Part shown: one piece after another, positions 12,500 to 24,321 of the stretch | How the letters are laid out: each line of letters opens with the position of its first letter | Position numbering within the stretch: the first letter of the stretch is position 1 | Assembly (NCBI RefSeq): GCF_025118155.1 | Contig: NW_026251395.1 | Coordinates: forward strand, 496,001 to 560,000 | Direction of reading: 5' to 3' | Source of the DNA: Cokeromyces recurvatus | Taxonomy: Eukaryota; Mucoromycota; Mucoromycetes; Mucorales; Mucoraceae | Length of the DNA: 64,000 nt | Notes under the pieces: model-generated | Told to the model about the DNA's origin: nothing | The model's input: the letters and a program-made list of their open reading frames with translations, nothing else | The model's database searches: none | Position numbers and translations under genes: made by a program

Positions 12500-13637
12500 G
12501 CAACAGCAACAGCCGCAACAACAACAGCCGCAACAACAACCTCAACAACAACCTCAACAACAACCTCAACAACAACCTCAACAACAACCTCAACAACCTC
12601 AGCAACAACCGCAACAGCAGCAAACATTTACTCAACAATCGCCTATTCAGCAAAGAATAGCTACAGGTATGCAACCACAGCAAGCTAATGTTGCTCCACA
12701 AACTCAACCAAATACTACTGTTTCACAATTCCTAGCACAATTTAGTCCTCAACACCAGCAACAGTTAACTGTAATTATGACACGTCGTAACCAGTTACTT
12801 AACCTTGTAGCACAGCGAAGTATAACTCAAGAAGACTTTCAGACTCAAATGCGTCAACTACAGCAGTTACAACAAAATGTTATCCAACAGCATCAACTTC
12901 AACAACAGCAACAAGCGCTTCAACAAGCGCAGGCTCGTGCTGCTGTTGCTGCTGCTCAAGTCGGGCGTACACCACAAATGGCTGCAGTTTCACATCAGTC
13001 ACCAAACCTATCTATCACACCTCAACAGCAACAAACCTCACCTACTAATGCACAAATTAGTCCACAGCAAGCTCAGTTAATACAACAAATTATGATTCAA
13101 AGAAACCTGAGTGCTGCAATGCGTGGTCGAGGACGGGGTCAAGTGACTTTAACTCCACAGCAAATAAATGCTATTCAAGCTGTACGCCAAAATGGAGGTG
13201 TAATACGTAGTAACAATCCAGTTCAAGATATTAATCGTGCAGCTATATTATCAGGGTTAAATCAAAACAGACTAAATGCTTTACAACAAGCTGCAGCGAC
13301 ATCGGGCACAGCAAATACAGCAATAGCAGGTGTTGCTAATAATAATTCATCTGCTGCTGCTGCTGCCGCTGCTGCTGCTTTATTAAATCAACAAGGACTA
13401 CAGCAGTTTCAATTAGCTTTACAATATCAGCAACAGCAAGCTGCGGCGGCAGCAGCTGCGGCGGCTCAACAAAGAAATAACGTATTAAATTTCCAACAAC
13501 AACAACAGCAACCACAACAACAGCAACAGCAACAGCAACAGCAACCACAACAGCAACAACAACAACAACAGCCTCAGCAACAAGCCCAATCTCAAGGAAA
13601 TAACACAGTACCTAATAACGCTAATACGAATGTATAG
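9613..13637 (+). CDS. SPT20: SAGA coactivator subunit SPT20 with very long polyQ C-terminus
   Basis: Seven exons (9613-9786, 9866-9890, 9975-10054, 10236-10320, 10378-10553, 10622-10804, 10875-13637) give 1161 aa. The N-terminal ~270 residues carry the Spt20 domain: SLCLHLYPTYFKFEHE, then YYDGCLIVEIHDHRSKNAEP, then the LTLMDT-RAKRAFPFEP boundary. Spt20 holds the SAGA histone-acetyltransferase complex together and is needed for SAGA recruitment in the nucleus. The last exon is dominated by CAG/CAA-coded glutamine runs (11520-11745, 12375-12625, 13493-13590), also with Ala runs, as in other fungal and animal Spt20 proteins. Pure CAA and mixed CAG/CAA blocks imply ongoing repeat slippage. The block following the domain (KKVFTIVNLYVCNGEYDGVF) is conserved-looking but I cannot assign it. 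The call is good for the domain. Confidence 0.85.
11520..11745 (+). repeat. CAG/CAA polyglutamine tract in SPT20
   Basis: About 225 bp of near-perfect CAA/CAG triplets encode one of three long glutamine runs. Long open frames seen here in the other frames (poly-N, poly-L, poly-V) are artefacts of the repeat. Confidence 0.9.
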
Positions 13638-13830
13638 AATTTTCTTTATATATTATTATTTATTATCTTAATTTGGAATAAGTGCATTTCATAAGAGATT
13701 ACCATATATGGATATTTGTTTTCAAATTGGTTTTAAAATTTCATACAATAAACTCTTTATGTTTTATTTTTATCATTCTTTTATTTTTTCATTTTCATTT
13801 TATTATTATTATTATTATTTAGCTTAAAAT

Positions 13831-16800
13831 ATGCCACCCAATACACAGCTTGAGCAAGAAGCAGAAGAAATGGATACACCTATTTCATTCGTTCATCATT
13901 TTTGGTCAAAAGATAAGACGGGCATGAAGAAATTAATAAATCATATTAAATCCACTCATGAAGATCTTAATAAGGTTTACAATATCTATATTGAAAGGTT
14001 AGTAGTCAGGATATTGATAGACAAATACACACACACACACACACATACTTGATAACGAATGAATTATATAAACTAGAGCACAAATAGAGCGAGAGTTTGG
14101 AGAAAAGTTATTACTGTTATCAGAGAAAAACAGTCATGAGGCATCCAAAGACGGAATACCAGCTGCCTTTGATACAATGGTTATGGAATTAAAAAATACA
14201 GCCAATTCACGATTAGAGTTGGCGGATAAATTACAACAAGAACTAGCAGGTGAATTTGAGTCAAAATTAGAGGAATATAAACTTTTACTTGAAAAATGGA
14301 CGAAATCATTGGATGAATTATATCAGGAACGTCAAGAAATGATAATGGAGTTGCTAAAGGTTATTTAACAAAGACTTTTTTTTTTTGTTTTCTTTTAAAT
14401 GCCTTCTTAAAAAGAGAAAAAAAAATTGAATTTATATATATATATTAGACCCGAGCAAAATATTTGAAGGAGCATGAGATTTCAAAGGGACAAATGACCC
14501 CTATCATGGAATCGTTGAGTAAGTTTAAATATTCTTGATTTTTTTTTTTTTTTTTTTTTTTTACATTATCATTTATGTTATTTATTATAGAAAGTCACTA
14601 CAAAACCTTAGTAGCAGAAGTAGATGAAGTAGCTCAAGAATGGAATTCATTATGGAAAGAAGCATGTGAGGTAACTGAAATATTTTATTATTTTGTTTCT
14701 TTATCTTTAAAAAAAAACAATGCCCTTATTCTACTCTCCCCTCTTTTTGAAATATGCTAAAGGTTATGGAAGCAATGGAAGAAGATCGAGTAGAGTTTTT
14801 GAAAAGCAATATTTGGGAATATGCTAATTTAACCTCAGCAACGTTACTTGTTCAAGATGAGGTAATGTATATATATAATGTGTGTGCGTGTGTGTGAAGT
14901 AATTAACACTCATTATAAAAGTGGTGCGAAAACATTCGTAAACAATTAGAGCAATGTAATGTTGATATAGAAATTGAGAGATGTATTTCATTATGTGCAA
15001 CTGGCTCAAAAATACCAAGTAAAGATTTTTTTTTTTTATCTAATTCGATTTATATACACAAAAGTGAATGTTAACTGCTTTCTGTTATTACAGCTACAAA
15101 TGAATATGTGGGAGAATTAATGAAAGAGCAAAAGAAGAAGCATCAGGCTTATTCGGAAAGATCATCTAAAGCGCCTACTCCACCTACAAAGCCACATCGT
15201 CAACAGGAAAGATTTAGTTGTCAGTCCACAGAGCAACAACATAGAAATAAAGAAAATTTCAATTCCTTAAGAAACAAATCAGATTCCTCAAGGCAATCAA
15301 ACATGAATTATGATGACCAGCAACAACAGGACGCCAGCACAACACAATCCCAACGAAGAATACGAGATACTCCTTCGGATACGGAGCAAAATACAAAGCC
15401 ATCTATACCAACAGTAGATCAAGGAACTTATGGACGTAACAGGAATCCACAAATGAATATTATGCAGAAAAATGTAAGCAGTAATATAGGTAGTACAGCT
15501 ACTCGTGGTCAAATCAAAAGAAAGCCTTTGAATAAAACGTTGATGGAACAAGTATCAAATGAAATGGCTATAGCTCGTCAACAGCGAGAGATTGAACAAC
15601 GACAACAGAAACAGAATGATAACTTTTCTACATCTTCGCCCACTATAAGAGAAAGTATGTCATCACATCATAAATCAGCTTCAAATGGATCACTTGAATC
15701 TTTACTAAAGACATTCGAAGGCACTAACTCGACAGCGACAATTCCTTCCGACTCAACATTACCAACACGTAAATCTTCTCAATCAAATACATCCATAAAT
15801 GATGAGATTAAATCATGTCGTCAGCCCTCAGAATATAAACCTGATGCATGCTCCATTCCTACGAGACGCGGTCCTACAACAAATACGCCACAGGATAATA
15901 TAGATGACACTTCAAGCTTAGACAAGTCCTGTCCCTCTAAAATGATTCAAGAGCCTTTATCAAATCCCGCTATTACTCCTAAATCACCCCGTCCACCACC
16001 TCAACAAATTGTGCTTGATAAGCGTCCACCTACTGATAGCTATCCTGAACAACAAAGACTTGGACATCAAACTCAACAGGTACAAAATTATCAAACAACA
16101 TCATCCCCAAATAAAATGCATTCAACGCAAGATCCTTACTCAACTTGCACATATATACCACCACAACAATTTGCTGTAGGTCAGCCCTCATATATAGGGC
16201 AGCAGCATATGAATCAACCATCTCAACCCTCGCCTCTAATGCAGCCCGTGCATTCACCTATGATGCAACCAGTTCATTCACCTATGATGCAGCCCGCGCA
16301 TTCACCCATGATGCAACCAGCTCATTCACCTATGATGCAGCCCATGCATTCGCCCATGATGCAACCTGTCCATTCGCCCATGATGCAGCCGCAAAGATCA
16401 CCTATGATGCAACAAGCTCATTCACCTATGATGCAGCCCATGCATTCGCCCATGATGCAGCCACAAAGGTCTCCTGGGATGGCGCCTTCACCGTTAATAC
16501 AGCCGCAACCACCATATAATACTCAAAGAGGTGGTACACTTCCACCACCCATCACTATTCCTCCTACTACTAACTTTGCCGTAACTCCTCAGCCCTCTCC
16601 TTCTATATCCTATACTAATTTAGCTGGCAGTGGCGGTGTTTCTCCTGGTGGTGTCCTCCCTCCACCTGCTTCACCACAGCAATTGCCACTAAGGCCACAT
16701 CAATACTCTGATGGCCAACCTATTCAATTCTGGGGTAAGTTTTATTATGAAAAAAGAGAGAACCAAAAATATAAACTCATAACATCTTTATAAACACACA

Positions 16801-17033
16801 TACATACACATATATTTATATTTATATACATGTATACATTTATAGCGCGAGCAAAATATGATTATGAAGCTAGTGACAGTGATGAATTATCATTTAAGGC
16901 ACATAATTTAATTGGTGTCTTGGAAGCAGATATTACACAACAATCATGGTGGTTAGGCGCTATTTGGGATGAATATCGTCAAGTATGGTCTGCTACTGGT
17001 TCAATTCCAAGCAATTTTATGGAAAGTTGTTAA
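13831..17033 (+). CDS. F-BAR and SH3 domain protein (Cdc15/Hof1/PSTPIP-like)
   Basis: Eight exons (13831-13997, 14077-14359, 14449-14518, 14591-14670, 14763-14861, 14922-15018, 15094-16734, 16846-17033) give 874 aa. Residues ~18-270 form an F-BAR domain: SFVHHFWSKDKTGMKKL, then IYIERAQIEREFGEKLLLLS, then long coiled-coil helices. A ~480-residue disordered, Gln/Ser/Pro-rich linker follows, including a heptad repeat (HSPMMQP, about 11 copies) at 16237-16474. The last 60 residues are an SH3 domain (ARAKYDYEASDSDELSFKAH ... WWLGAIWDE ... GSIPSNFME). This architecture binds curved plasma membrane and recruits actin regulators, typically at the cytokinetic ring or endocytic sites. It converges on YAF9 with 114 bp between the stops. 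A Bzz1-type endocytic protein is less likely because there is only one SH3. Confidence 0.9.
16237..16474 (+). repeat. 21-bp minisatellite coding HSPMMQP heptads
   Basis: About eleven 21-bp units encode P-[VAMQ]-[HR]-S-P-M-M-Q. Third-position differences between units (CCC/CCA/CCG, ATG constant) show older copies alongside recent duplications. Each unit contributes one Ser-Pro site. Confidence 0.9.
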
Positions 17034-17147
17034 AACCTTTACCTTTGTATATAATGTTTATTATTATTAATAAATTTTTTTTTCTTCTTCTTCTTCTTTG
17101 AGAAAAAAAAAAAAAGAGTATATATGTACAACGTGTGTGTGTGTTCT

Positions 17148-17873
17148 TTAATCAAAAGAAGCCAATTTTTGCTTTAATGTTGCAATCTGGGAATTAATTT
17201 CTTGTTGAGCTTTATCCAAACGTTCAATTTCCTCTTGTTCTAATTGTACACTAAATAAGGGCATTAAAGGATCTTTAATTGATTTCTTGTTTGGTAAATT
17301 GAGTGACAAAGCATTATGTTCAGAAAAGAGTTGATATAGTGATTCCGTTGGTTCATTAAATACGAATTCATCATATAATAAACTCATTACGGGTTTATCC
17401 TTGGGCCATGGTTGTCCATTTAGATCATCTTCATAAGGATGAAGTCGTAAATGATGATACAAGACAACTGGTTTTTCACTAGCAGCTGGTTGAAAATATA
17501 TTTTGATCATTATTTCAAATTCACCCCATCCTGTTTCTGATATTTCATATGGTGGATGCTCAACAGCTAGAAAACGGATAATTAAAACGTGTTAGAGAAT
17601 AAATAAATAAAAAAGATGTATATATTCATCTCTACTCATTATGTATTATGTTTTACTTCTTAAAGGGTTGGGATATGTTTCGTGAAGCTTAAAGACTACT
17701 TTTTTAATGTAATAACTAAGATCTTCATTATTTAATCCCTTCACCATAACTGTCCATTTATGAGTATGATCTGATTCAGCTACCTTTTTCCCGTTTAATG
17801 GTGTAGCTATACTTCCATAATAGAAAGGCCTTGATACACTAATTCCTTTAATTCGTTTATTTCCACTTGACAT
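17148..17873 (-). CDS. YAF9: YEATS-domain chromatin reader YAF9/GAS41
   Basis: Two exons (17873-17657, 17566-17148) join in frame to 211 aa. The YEATS domain is clear: RIKGISVSRPFYYGSIATPL, the DHTHKWTVMVKG core, then VVFKLHETYPNPLRTVEHPP and the signature EISETGWGEFEIMIKIYF. The C-terminal ~35 residues are a coiled coil (EQEEIERLDKAQQEINSQIA), used by Yaf9 for complex binding. Yaf9 is shared by the SWR1 H2A.Z-exchange and NuA4 acetyltransferase complexes and binds acylated histone H3 tails. Length is close to that of yeast Yaf9 and human GAS41. It sits 115 bp downstream of SEC5 on the same strand. Confidence 0.95.
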
Positions 17874-17988
17874 TATAGAATAGAATTAAAAGACTTTAAT
17901 AATAATATGAAGCAGCGCTTTTTTTTAATTGGTGATAATTTTTTTTTTTTTTTTTTTTTATTTATTTTATTTTTATTTATTTATTTAT

Positions 17989-19881
17989 TTATTTCGCACT
18001 TGCAGTAGTAGTAGTAGTAGTAGTAGTCATCCTTTTACGGTCCTTATTTTGTTTAAAGCATAAAAATTGAATAACAGTACTTTTACGACTAAAGACAAGT
18101 AATTCTTTTACATGACTTAATTCAGATTGAAGATTAGCTGATTGCTGTTGTTGAGGATCATAGGCTTGTTCTATAGTTTGATAAATAGATTGAAGGGTAT
18201 TAGATGCAGCAGGTGTTACATATTGTGATAATGTTTGATGCATAAATTCGATTTCTAATGTAGCTTGAAGCATACCACCCATTCCAAATCTTTCTACTTG
18301 TCTAAAACTATCTAAGCAATCAGTTGCCATATTTTCAAGTAATTTGGACAATGCTCTTGGTATTAATTGTTTAGCGATGCTACTGATTTGTGAATGTACC
18401 ATGACAAGCACCATGAGTGCTTCGTATACGAAAGGATGGACTTCTTGTGGTTTAGGAATACTAGACCAATCAATGCCACTCATAAGAATACCTTGTCTAA
18501 TTATATCACGAATTTTTTGTGATTTACGCTTAATATAATCACCAAATAAAATTTGATCCAATCGATCAATAACGTCAATTAAAGTCTATAGTGAATGAAT
18601 AAGATAAGTAGATATGAGATTATATATGTATTTCTTACATGTAAGTCTTCATTCATTTGTATATTGTATGCAGCTTCAAATAAACTAATTAGTTTTCGTA
18701 TGACACTTGCTCGCATATGTTCCAGATTACTAACAGTTAATAAAATACGTATATCTACGGAATCAACATCAATCTTATCCCTTTTCTTTGCTAACAGAAT
18801 CTCTTCTTTTTCATTAAGTGGAGTGTAATTGGCAAGGGCTAATTGAACTAATCCATCCAAGAAAGTATACATAGATTCTAAGAAAGATTCGCGTACTTTT
18901 TCTATATAGTTTGGAGCAATGAGTTGTTTTTCCTGTTCATTTATATTATCTGGTATAGCTGATAGACTAGCGATCTTATAAGCAGACCTTGCACAAAATT
19001 TATGATAGTCGTAATATCGTTTTAATAATGTTGTAATTCGAGGGTTTTGTGAATCTAATATCCATTCTTCCAACATGTAAAAATGCTTTGCATCTCTTTC
19101 CCAACATTTACAAGCCACATCAATAAATTTAGATCTTGTTTTCTCTATTAACTCTGACAAACCAGAAAATGCTTCACCCGCTAAATGAATGCTATTGATA
19201 TCATTGACACAATTCGCTAAATCACTAATAATCAATGTCAAGTATTCGGATGTGTAAATAGAGTTTGTATTGATAGGCACAAATGAGGGCATTGAATATG
19301 TTTCAGATCCATCCATATTTTTTTTCATTTGAAGATGTCTCTGGTTAAGGGAGAAATAGTCTGATATGAGTGAAGCATATCTTCCAATGATTTCTTGTGT
19401 CATTCGTTGACATTGTTCTACTTTAGCCATGTCCATACCATGACGTCTTCTTCGTGATGAAGGTGTAGTTGGACTCGTGGTATTGTTGGTATTTCCTGAT
19501 CCAGAAATGGATACTACTGATTTATTAGTAAATTTGCCTTCAATAAAAGCTGTCGAGAGTCTCCAGAAATCAGGTAAACATCGTAATAAAAGTGAAGATA
19601 AAGACTTTACTAAATCTAAAATGGCTTGCCAAATTTTTAATTCATGGGTTGATTCCGTATTGAAATCAGTTATCTTTTTCTGTATTTGTCCAATTGCCTT
19701 TTTAAGTGACAAACTACGTTTAACAATCGATTCCTCGACATGACTATTTTCTTGATTTAAACTATTGATCTTTGCTACACATGCATCATAAGTCTCCTTC
19801 ATTAATCCCATAATCCATTGATATTGACTATCCAAATAAAACCAAGCAGGGTCTTCAGTTGTATCCAAATCAAATAGAAAG

Positions 19882-19919
<38 letters not shown>

Positions 19920-21252
19920 AAGAAAGATACACATCGTTAAGTTTATTTTTACGCCTTTATTCTTTAACTTACTCGATTGTCTTTTCTTGATCCTCCATAC
20001 TTCTCCATGGATCAGCTAACATTTTAAGTAATATAGTTTGTAATTCAGCGACAATCTTATTTACTTCTTCCCAAACTTTGTCAAAGACTTTATGGTGTAA
20101 TTCAGTCAATCCTTTCTCTTTTTCAATTTCACCTAAGCCTGATGTTCTATCTGTTGTACCTAGATCTCCCTTAAGCACTTGATATAAATATTTGCCTTTT
20201 TTATAGTCTCTAATAGCTGCCTCATATTTATTCTTAAAGATACTGCTTAGTTTTTTTTTTTTTCTTTTCTTTTCAATATGTGTGTTTATACCTGTTTAAT
20301 TGATTCTAAAAGATTACTTGGTAAATTAAATAAGAATTTATATCTTTGTAAAACATATAATGTATTTTTCACTTTTTCTACTCTTTGACGTCTCTCAACT
20401 ACTGGACCATATACTTGTTCAGCACGATTATTCGCATCTATAAACATAGAGTCTTATAAGTGGAACATGTATTTCTATTGTGTGTGTGTGTGTTTTTTTT
20501 TTACCATTTAAAGCAGCTTGAATACCAATAGTTCCATACTCTTGTTGCTGGTTTAGTTGCTTTGATTTCATTTCTTCATAAACATGGTCAATCGTATTTT
20601 TAGCACTTACAAAACGATCAAAGTTTTGATGTACAAGGTTTTTTAAGGCTTCAGCCCTTTGGTCAACTCCTCTTCTTAAACGGTCTTCACCTGCTACAAG
20701 GTCATTATAAGAGGTATTTTTATGAACTTGAAGTAAAAACTGTCGAGGCTGAAATTTCTTATTGGCAATCATGATGGTTGTTTCTATAGAGAAAGAAGAG
20801 TGCGAGAAACGAAATAAGTTTTTTTTTTCTTTTCAATAATACAAAGCTTGGTTTGTTTTACTTTCTTTTAATTGTGAAATATTCGTATTTCTAGATGGAC
20901 CGCTTTATGTAGAAATGGTTAAATTAATTCCTGCAAATATATATATACACACACACACATATATATATGGCTCTTACTCTGGAAATATAGAACGATATAC
21001 TCCCAAAGGATCGCTATCGTCAATAATTTGTAAATCAATATCATTTTCAGGAGGAGGAATAGAGATGCTATTTACAGTATCTTCTTGTTCGGGATGTTGA
21101 AATTGACGAATACTTGATTCCTTTTCAGTTTCTTGATTGTTGTCAGAAACAACACCATCATCTATCCAAACATCAGAATCAAGTGAATCAAGATGATAAA
21201 ACCTCAGGATGGCAGCATCTTCAGCATATTCTGGTAAATCTAGCCGCTCCAT
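17989..21252 (-). CDS. SEC5: Exocyst complex subunit SEC5
   Basis: Exons 20783-20505, 20437-20292, 20232-19973, 19881-18639 and 18585-17989 join in frame to 837 aa counted from the ATG at 20772. The Sec5 core begins IANKKFQPRQFLLQVHKNTSY, then NFDRFVSAKNTIDHVYEEMK, the most recognisable part of the family. Sec5 is a rod-like helical subunit of the exocyst, which tethers secretory vesicles at growth sites. An upstream minus-strand frame (21252-20978, beginning MERLDLPEYAEDAAILRFYH) ends SDPLGVYRSIF, matching the DPLG block normally just N-terminal in fungal Sec5, so it is included as exon 1. The obvious donor (20977/20976) and acceptor (20785/20784) leave the frame off by one, so this join is unresolved. 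The intron before 20232 uses the TTTAAG acceptor. Confidence 0.88.
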
Positions 21253-21445
21253 TATACGACAATAGTAAAATGGATAGAAAAAGTGTTTTCCAAGCACACT
21301 AATTCTTTTGATGATATTTGCTCCAATCAAAAAGCAGAGAATTCTAATTATTAAACGTCAGAGCATCAACACTTTCTTAAAAGGTTAACAAAGCGTATTT
21401 AGTAGGATTCATACATTCTGTAGAAGCATTGTCAATCGAGTCATT

Positions 21446-21448
<3 letters not shown>

Positions 21449-21480
<32 letters not shown>
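21449..21480. repeat. (CA)n microsatellite
   Basis: About 16 CA units in the spacer upstream of SEC5. A (TTTC)n run follows at 21573-21602. Confidence 0.9.
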
Positions 21481-21728
21481 GCATACACACATTCATTCAT
21501 TTCTATTAATGAGCCTCATTAGATAATAACTGTAATTCATTATTTCAATGAAAGATAGTATATCTATCTTTTTTTTTCTTTCTTTCTTTCTTTCTTTCTT
21601 TTCTCAAATTATTAAAGGATAAATGATTCATAATAAATGTTTATTAAAATATATAAAAGTATCATCAAAAGTTGATATTTTTGGTAGTAAGCAAGCAGGC
21701 AAAAGGAAAGAAAATAAAATTAAAAAAA

Positions 21729-22103
21729 TTAATCAAGTCTAAATTCTTTGTTTCCACCAACTTTGAGAATCTTTTCATCACCACTCAAGACAGAACTTCT
21801 TCTACGTTCTTCAATATTTTGTTTCATTTCCGAAGCTAGTTCCTTTGCTCTTTGAGCAGGAGACATACTATGCTGCCATTGCTTTTGTGATGAATCATTT
21901 TGAATGAAAGCTTCTTTATCAGCTACAGGACGTTGTTGATCTACAGCATGTGGAGAACGACGACTTGAATCATCAGAAGAACCATATTCTGATTGAGTAG
22001 ATGAAGTTCTGGTGTTATTCAATTTTTCTGGATTATTAGTATTGTTGTGCTGATTAAATTTATTAACAGTGGCAGTAGGCTGAAGATGATAGTGTTGATC
22101 CAT
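21729..22103 (-). CDS. Small hydrophilic protein of unknown function
   Basis: An uninterrupted 124-codon frame starts at the ATG at 22103 (MDQHYHLQPTATVNKF). The frame runs further upstream, but those codons are phenylalanine-rich T-tract translation, so the later ATG is preferred. The protein is disordered and Asn/Gln/Ser-rich, with a charged helical patch (AQRAKELASEMKQNIEERRR) and a compact C-terminal end (SVLSGDEKILKVGGNKEFRL) that looks like the conserved part. I do not recognise the family. It lies 423 bp downstream of RRG7 on the same strand. Confidence 0.55.
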   Translation of the reverse strand: MDQHYHLQPTATVNKFNQHNNTNNPEKLNNTRTSSTQSEYGSSDDSSRRSPHAVDQQRPVADKEAFIQNDSSQKQWQHSMSPAQRAKELASEMKQNIEERRRSSVLSGDEKILKVGGNKEFRLD

Positions 22104-22525
22104 TTCTTCTATATAATAAAAGATGAAAGAAAAAAAAAGTAGACAAAAACAAAAAATCAATGTCTTTTTTAAAGCATCTTTGTCGTCATTCTTATTGCAT
22201 TTAGAATTGTTTACAAGAGAGACTTTGCCAATAAATATTAATATTTATGCAAAAAAAAAAATATATTTATACATTATTTAAAACGTAATGATTACTTCAT
22301 TTAATAATGATGATAAATAATCTTTCTGTGTAATATACTTTAAGGAACAACGAAAAAGTCATTTTAGTGCTTTTCTTTGCTGGAGATTTTATATATATAT
22401 TTGTATTTATATGCAGATGAATATACATGTGTCATATCTCTTTAAGATTACATAATTAAAAAACAAAGATGAATCCTTTTAATGTGTGTGTGTGTGTTTC
22501 CTTATGAAAAATGGTATAATCTAAT

Positions 22526-23110
22526 TTATTTTGGTACATTGATATAAAGGGCTTCATTACCATTTATATCATATCGAGTAGATATAGTTAATCCCTTTAA
22601 TATGGATTGTGCCTTATTATTAAACATAAAAGATTTTAGAGTTAAATTATCAATCATAGCTAATCCTAAAGGTAACGGGCTTTTGTTAAAATGAGAAAGA
22701 ACGTCACGAGTAAAATGAGGTCGATTTGGATGATAAGCAGTTGCAAGGATGCCAATCAGGGTCTTTTTCTTTTGACTGCATGATATCACTGTACCTATAA
22801 GCTCACGTACATGATCAGGCGTACAACCATGTTTTGTATTTTTACATTGAATAATAACCTGAACATCATTAAACCATTTTCCTCTTAGATCTATTCCACC
22901 ATCGCTTTTACCCCCTACATGATCTAAATTCATTCCTGTTGTCTGTGTTAATAATGTTAATGTTTGTAATTCAAATAATGTTCCTTTATAGAGTGCTGAC
23001 GTTATATTCTTTTCTTTTTGATTCAAAAATTCTTGTAATTTATTCGTTGAAACATATCTTTTATTGTGTTTAAATATTTGTTGAATCTTGATGGCATGAC
23101 TGGTCTTCAT
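22526..23110 (-). CDS. RRG7: RRG7-like mitochondrial restriction-endonuclease-fold protein
   Basis: Single exon, 194 aa. The N-terminus is basic (MKTSHAIKIQQIFKHNKRY), compatible with mitochondrial import. The core YKGTLFELQTLTLL ... GGKSDGGIDLRGKW ... VQVIIQCKN has the D-x(n)-Q-C-K arrangement of Mrr-type PD-(D/E)xK nucleases, with the usual Glu replaced by Gln. This is the pattern of fungal Rrg7 (required for respiratory growth 7, DUF2034), whose molecular function is not established. The start ATG is followed directly by coding sequence and preceded by a poly-A/T stretch. It is divergent from the uridine phosphorylase gene 1.2 kb away. Confidence 0.8.
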   Translation of the reverse strand: MKTSHAIKIQQIFKHNKRYVSTNKLQEFLNQKEKNITSALYKGTLFELQTLTLLTQTTGMNLDHVGGKSDGGIDLRGKWFNDVQVIIQCKNTKHGCTPDHVRELIGTVISCSQKKKTLIGILATAYHPNRPHFTRDVLSHFNKSPLPLGLAMIDNLTLKSFMFNNKAQSILKGLTISTRYDINGNEALYINVPK

Positions 23111-24321
23111 TTCTTTTTTTTAAAAAAAAAAAAAAAAAAAAGAGAGAGAGAGAAAGGGAAAGAGAGAGGACTTACAAAAAAAAAAAAAAATTAACTAATT
23201 TGGCAAAATTTTTTTTTCTGTCCAGCATTTTTCTTTATGAGTTTTTTAAAAAAGAAGAATAATAAAATAACAGCATGAATAAGAAGGGCTTCATTCCCTT
23301 CTACATTCTACGATACTTTAAGGCTATAAAAAGACAAAGAATAAATATTATTTTTTATTTTTCCTGTCTAAACAAAAAATGACGTTCTTAAAAAAAAAAA
23401 AAAAAAAAAGAGAGAGAGAGAACCCGCTTAATTTTTTAATCTCAGATCAACACAGAATATTTCATTCCTTCATGTTGAGTAACATCATTTCTATCATTGC
23501 AGTAACATTAAGGCCACTATTTCTCATACTTTGGGTCTAGTTTAGTCCTCCGTCTCCTGGGAAGAAGAAAAAAAAAGATATCTTTATACACAAGAATTTT
23601 TATTAATTGATATCATGAACTATAGAATTAAGCTTTATGTATTGGATCTCAATCACAGTAAACTTGGTAAGGGTTTACTTTATTTTACTACTGTTTAATA
23701 TATTATTATGAAAAAGCTTTTATAGGTCTTTGTGACTACTACTATAACATTCTTTACCTTTATTGTAATGGATTATTCTCTTATTCAAAAAATCAGAATG
23801 TAACTACTATTAACTCCACTTCTTATACTAGTAGCGAAAGATATTCTATATTTCGTTAGAACCAGTACTACCTATGTCGTCCTTTACATACAAAAAAAAA
23901 AAGTTGATGTGTACGATAGGCGTTAGGGTGAGTACCTGGTGACTACTTTATTTTTTTTTTTTCACTCCAAACGTCCTTCTGCATCTACGTATACACGTGC
24001 AAGTAGACTCTCTTCCCTTTAGCTAATACCATTTGATATGCAATATTCACTTTGAAATTAGTTATCCCGCAATATAGTTAAATCAATTTCATTTATTACT
24101 AAACTAATTTCCTTCACTTTTTCCCGCTCCCTTTTTTTTTTTTTTTACTTCCCATTGATCTGCCCCGGGAAGTTTTTCAGTTCTATCTTGTGTCCATTGG
24201 GTTTTAAAATGAAATAAATTAAATTAAATTGCCGATGTATAAAGAAGTAAGAACCATTCCTTTATTTTATTTCATTTCATTTTATTTTATTTTATTTTTG
24301 TATATTATTAGAAAGGAAAGG
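23111..24321. other. Divergent intergenic region with AG/poly-A tracts
   Basis: This 1.2-kb stretch separates RRG7 and the phosphorylase gene. It contains two A-run plus (GA)n tracts (23120-23170, 23392-23420) and no supported gene. The translated stretch at 24235-24321 is an AT-rich 5' UTR. Confidence 0.5.

Noticed and set aside
16145..16519. 124-codon frame with FTYDA repeats overlapping the F-BAR gene
   Set aside because: Shadow of the HSPMMQP minisatellite in another frame.
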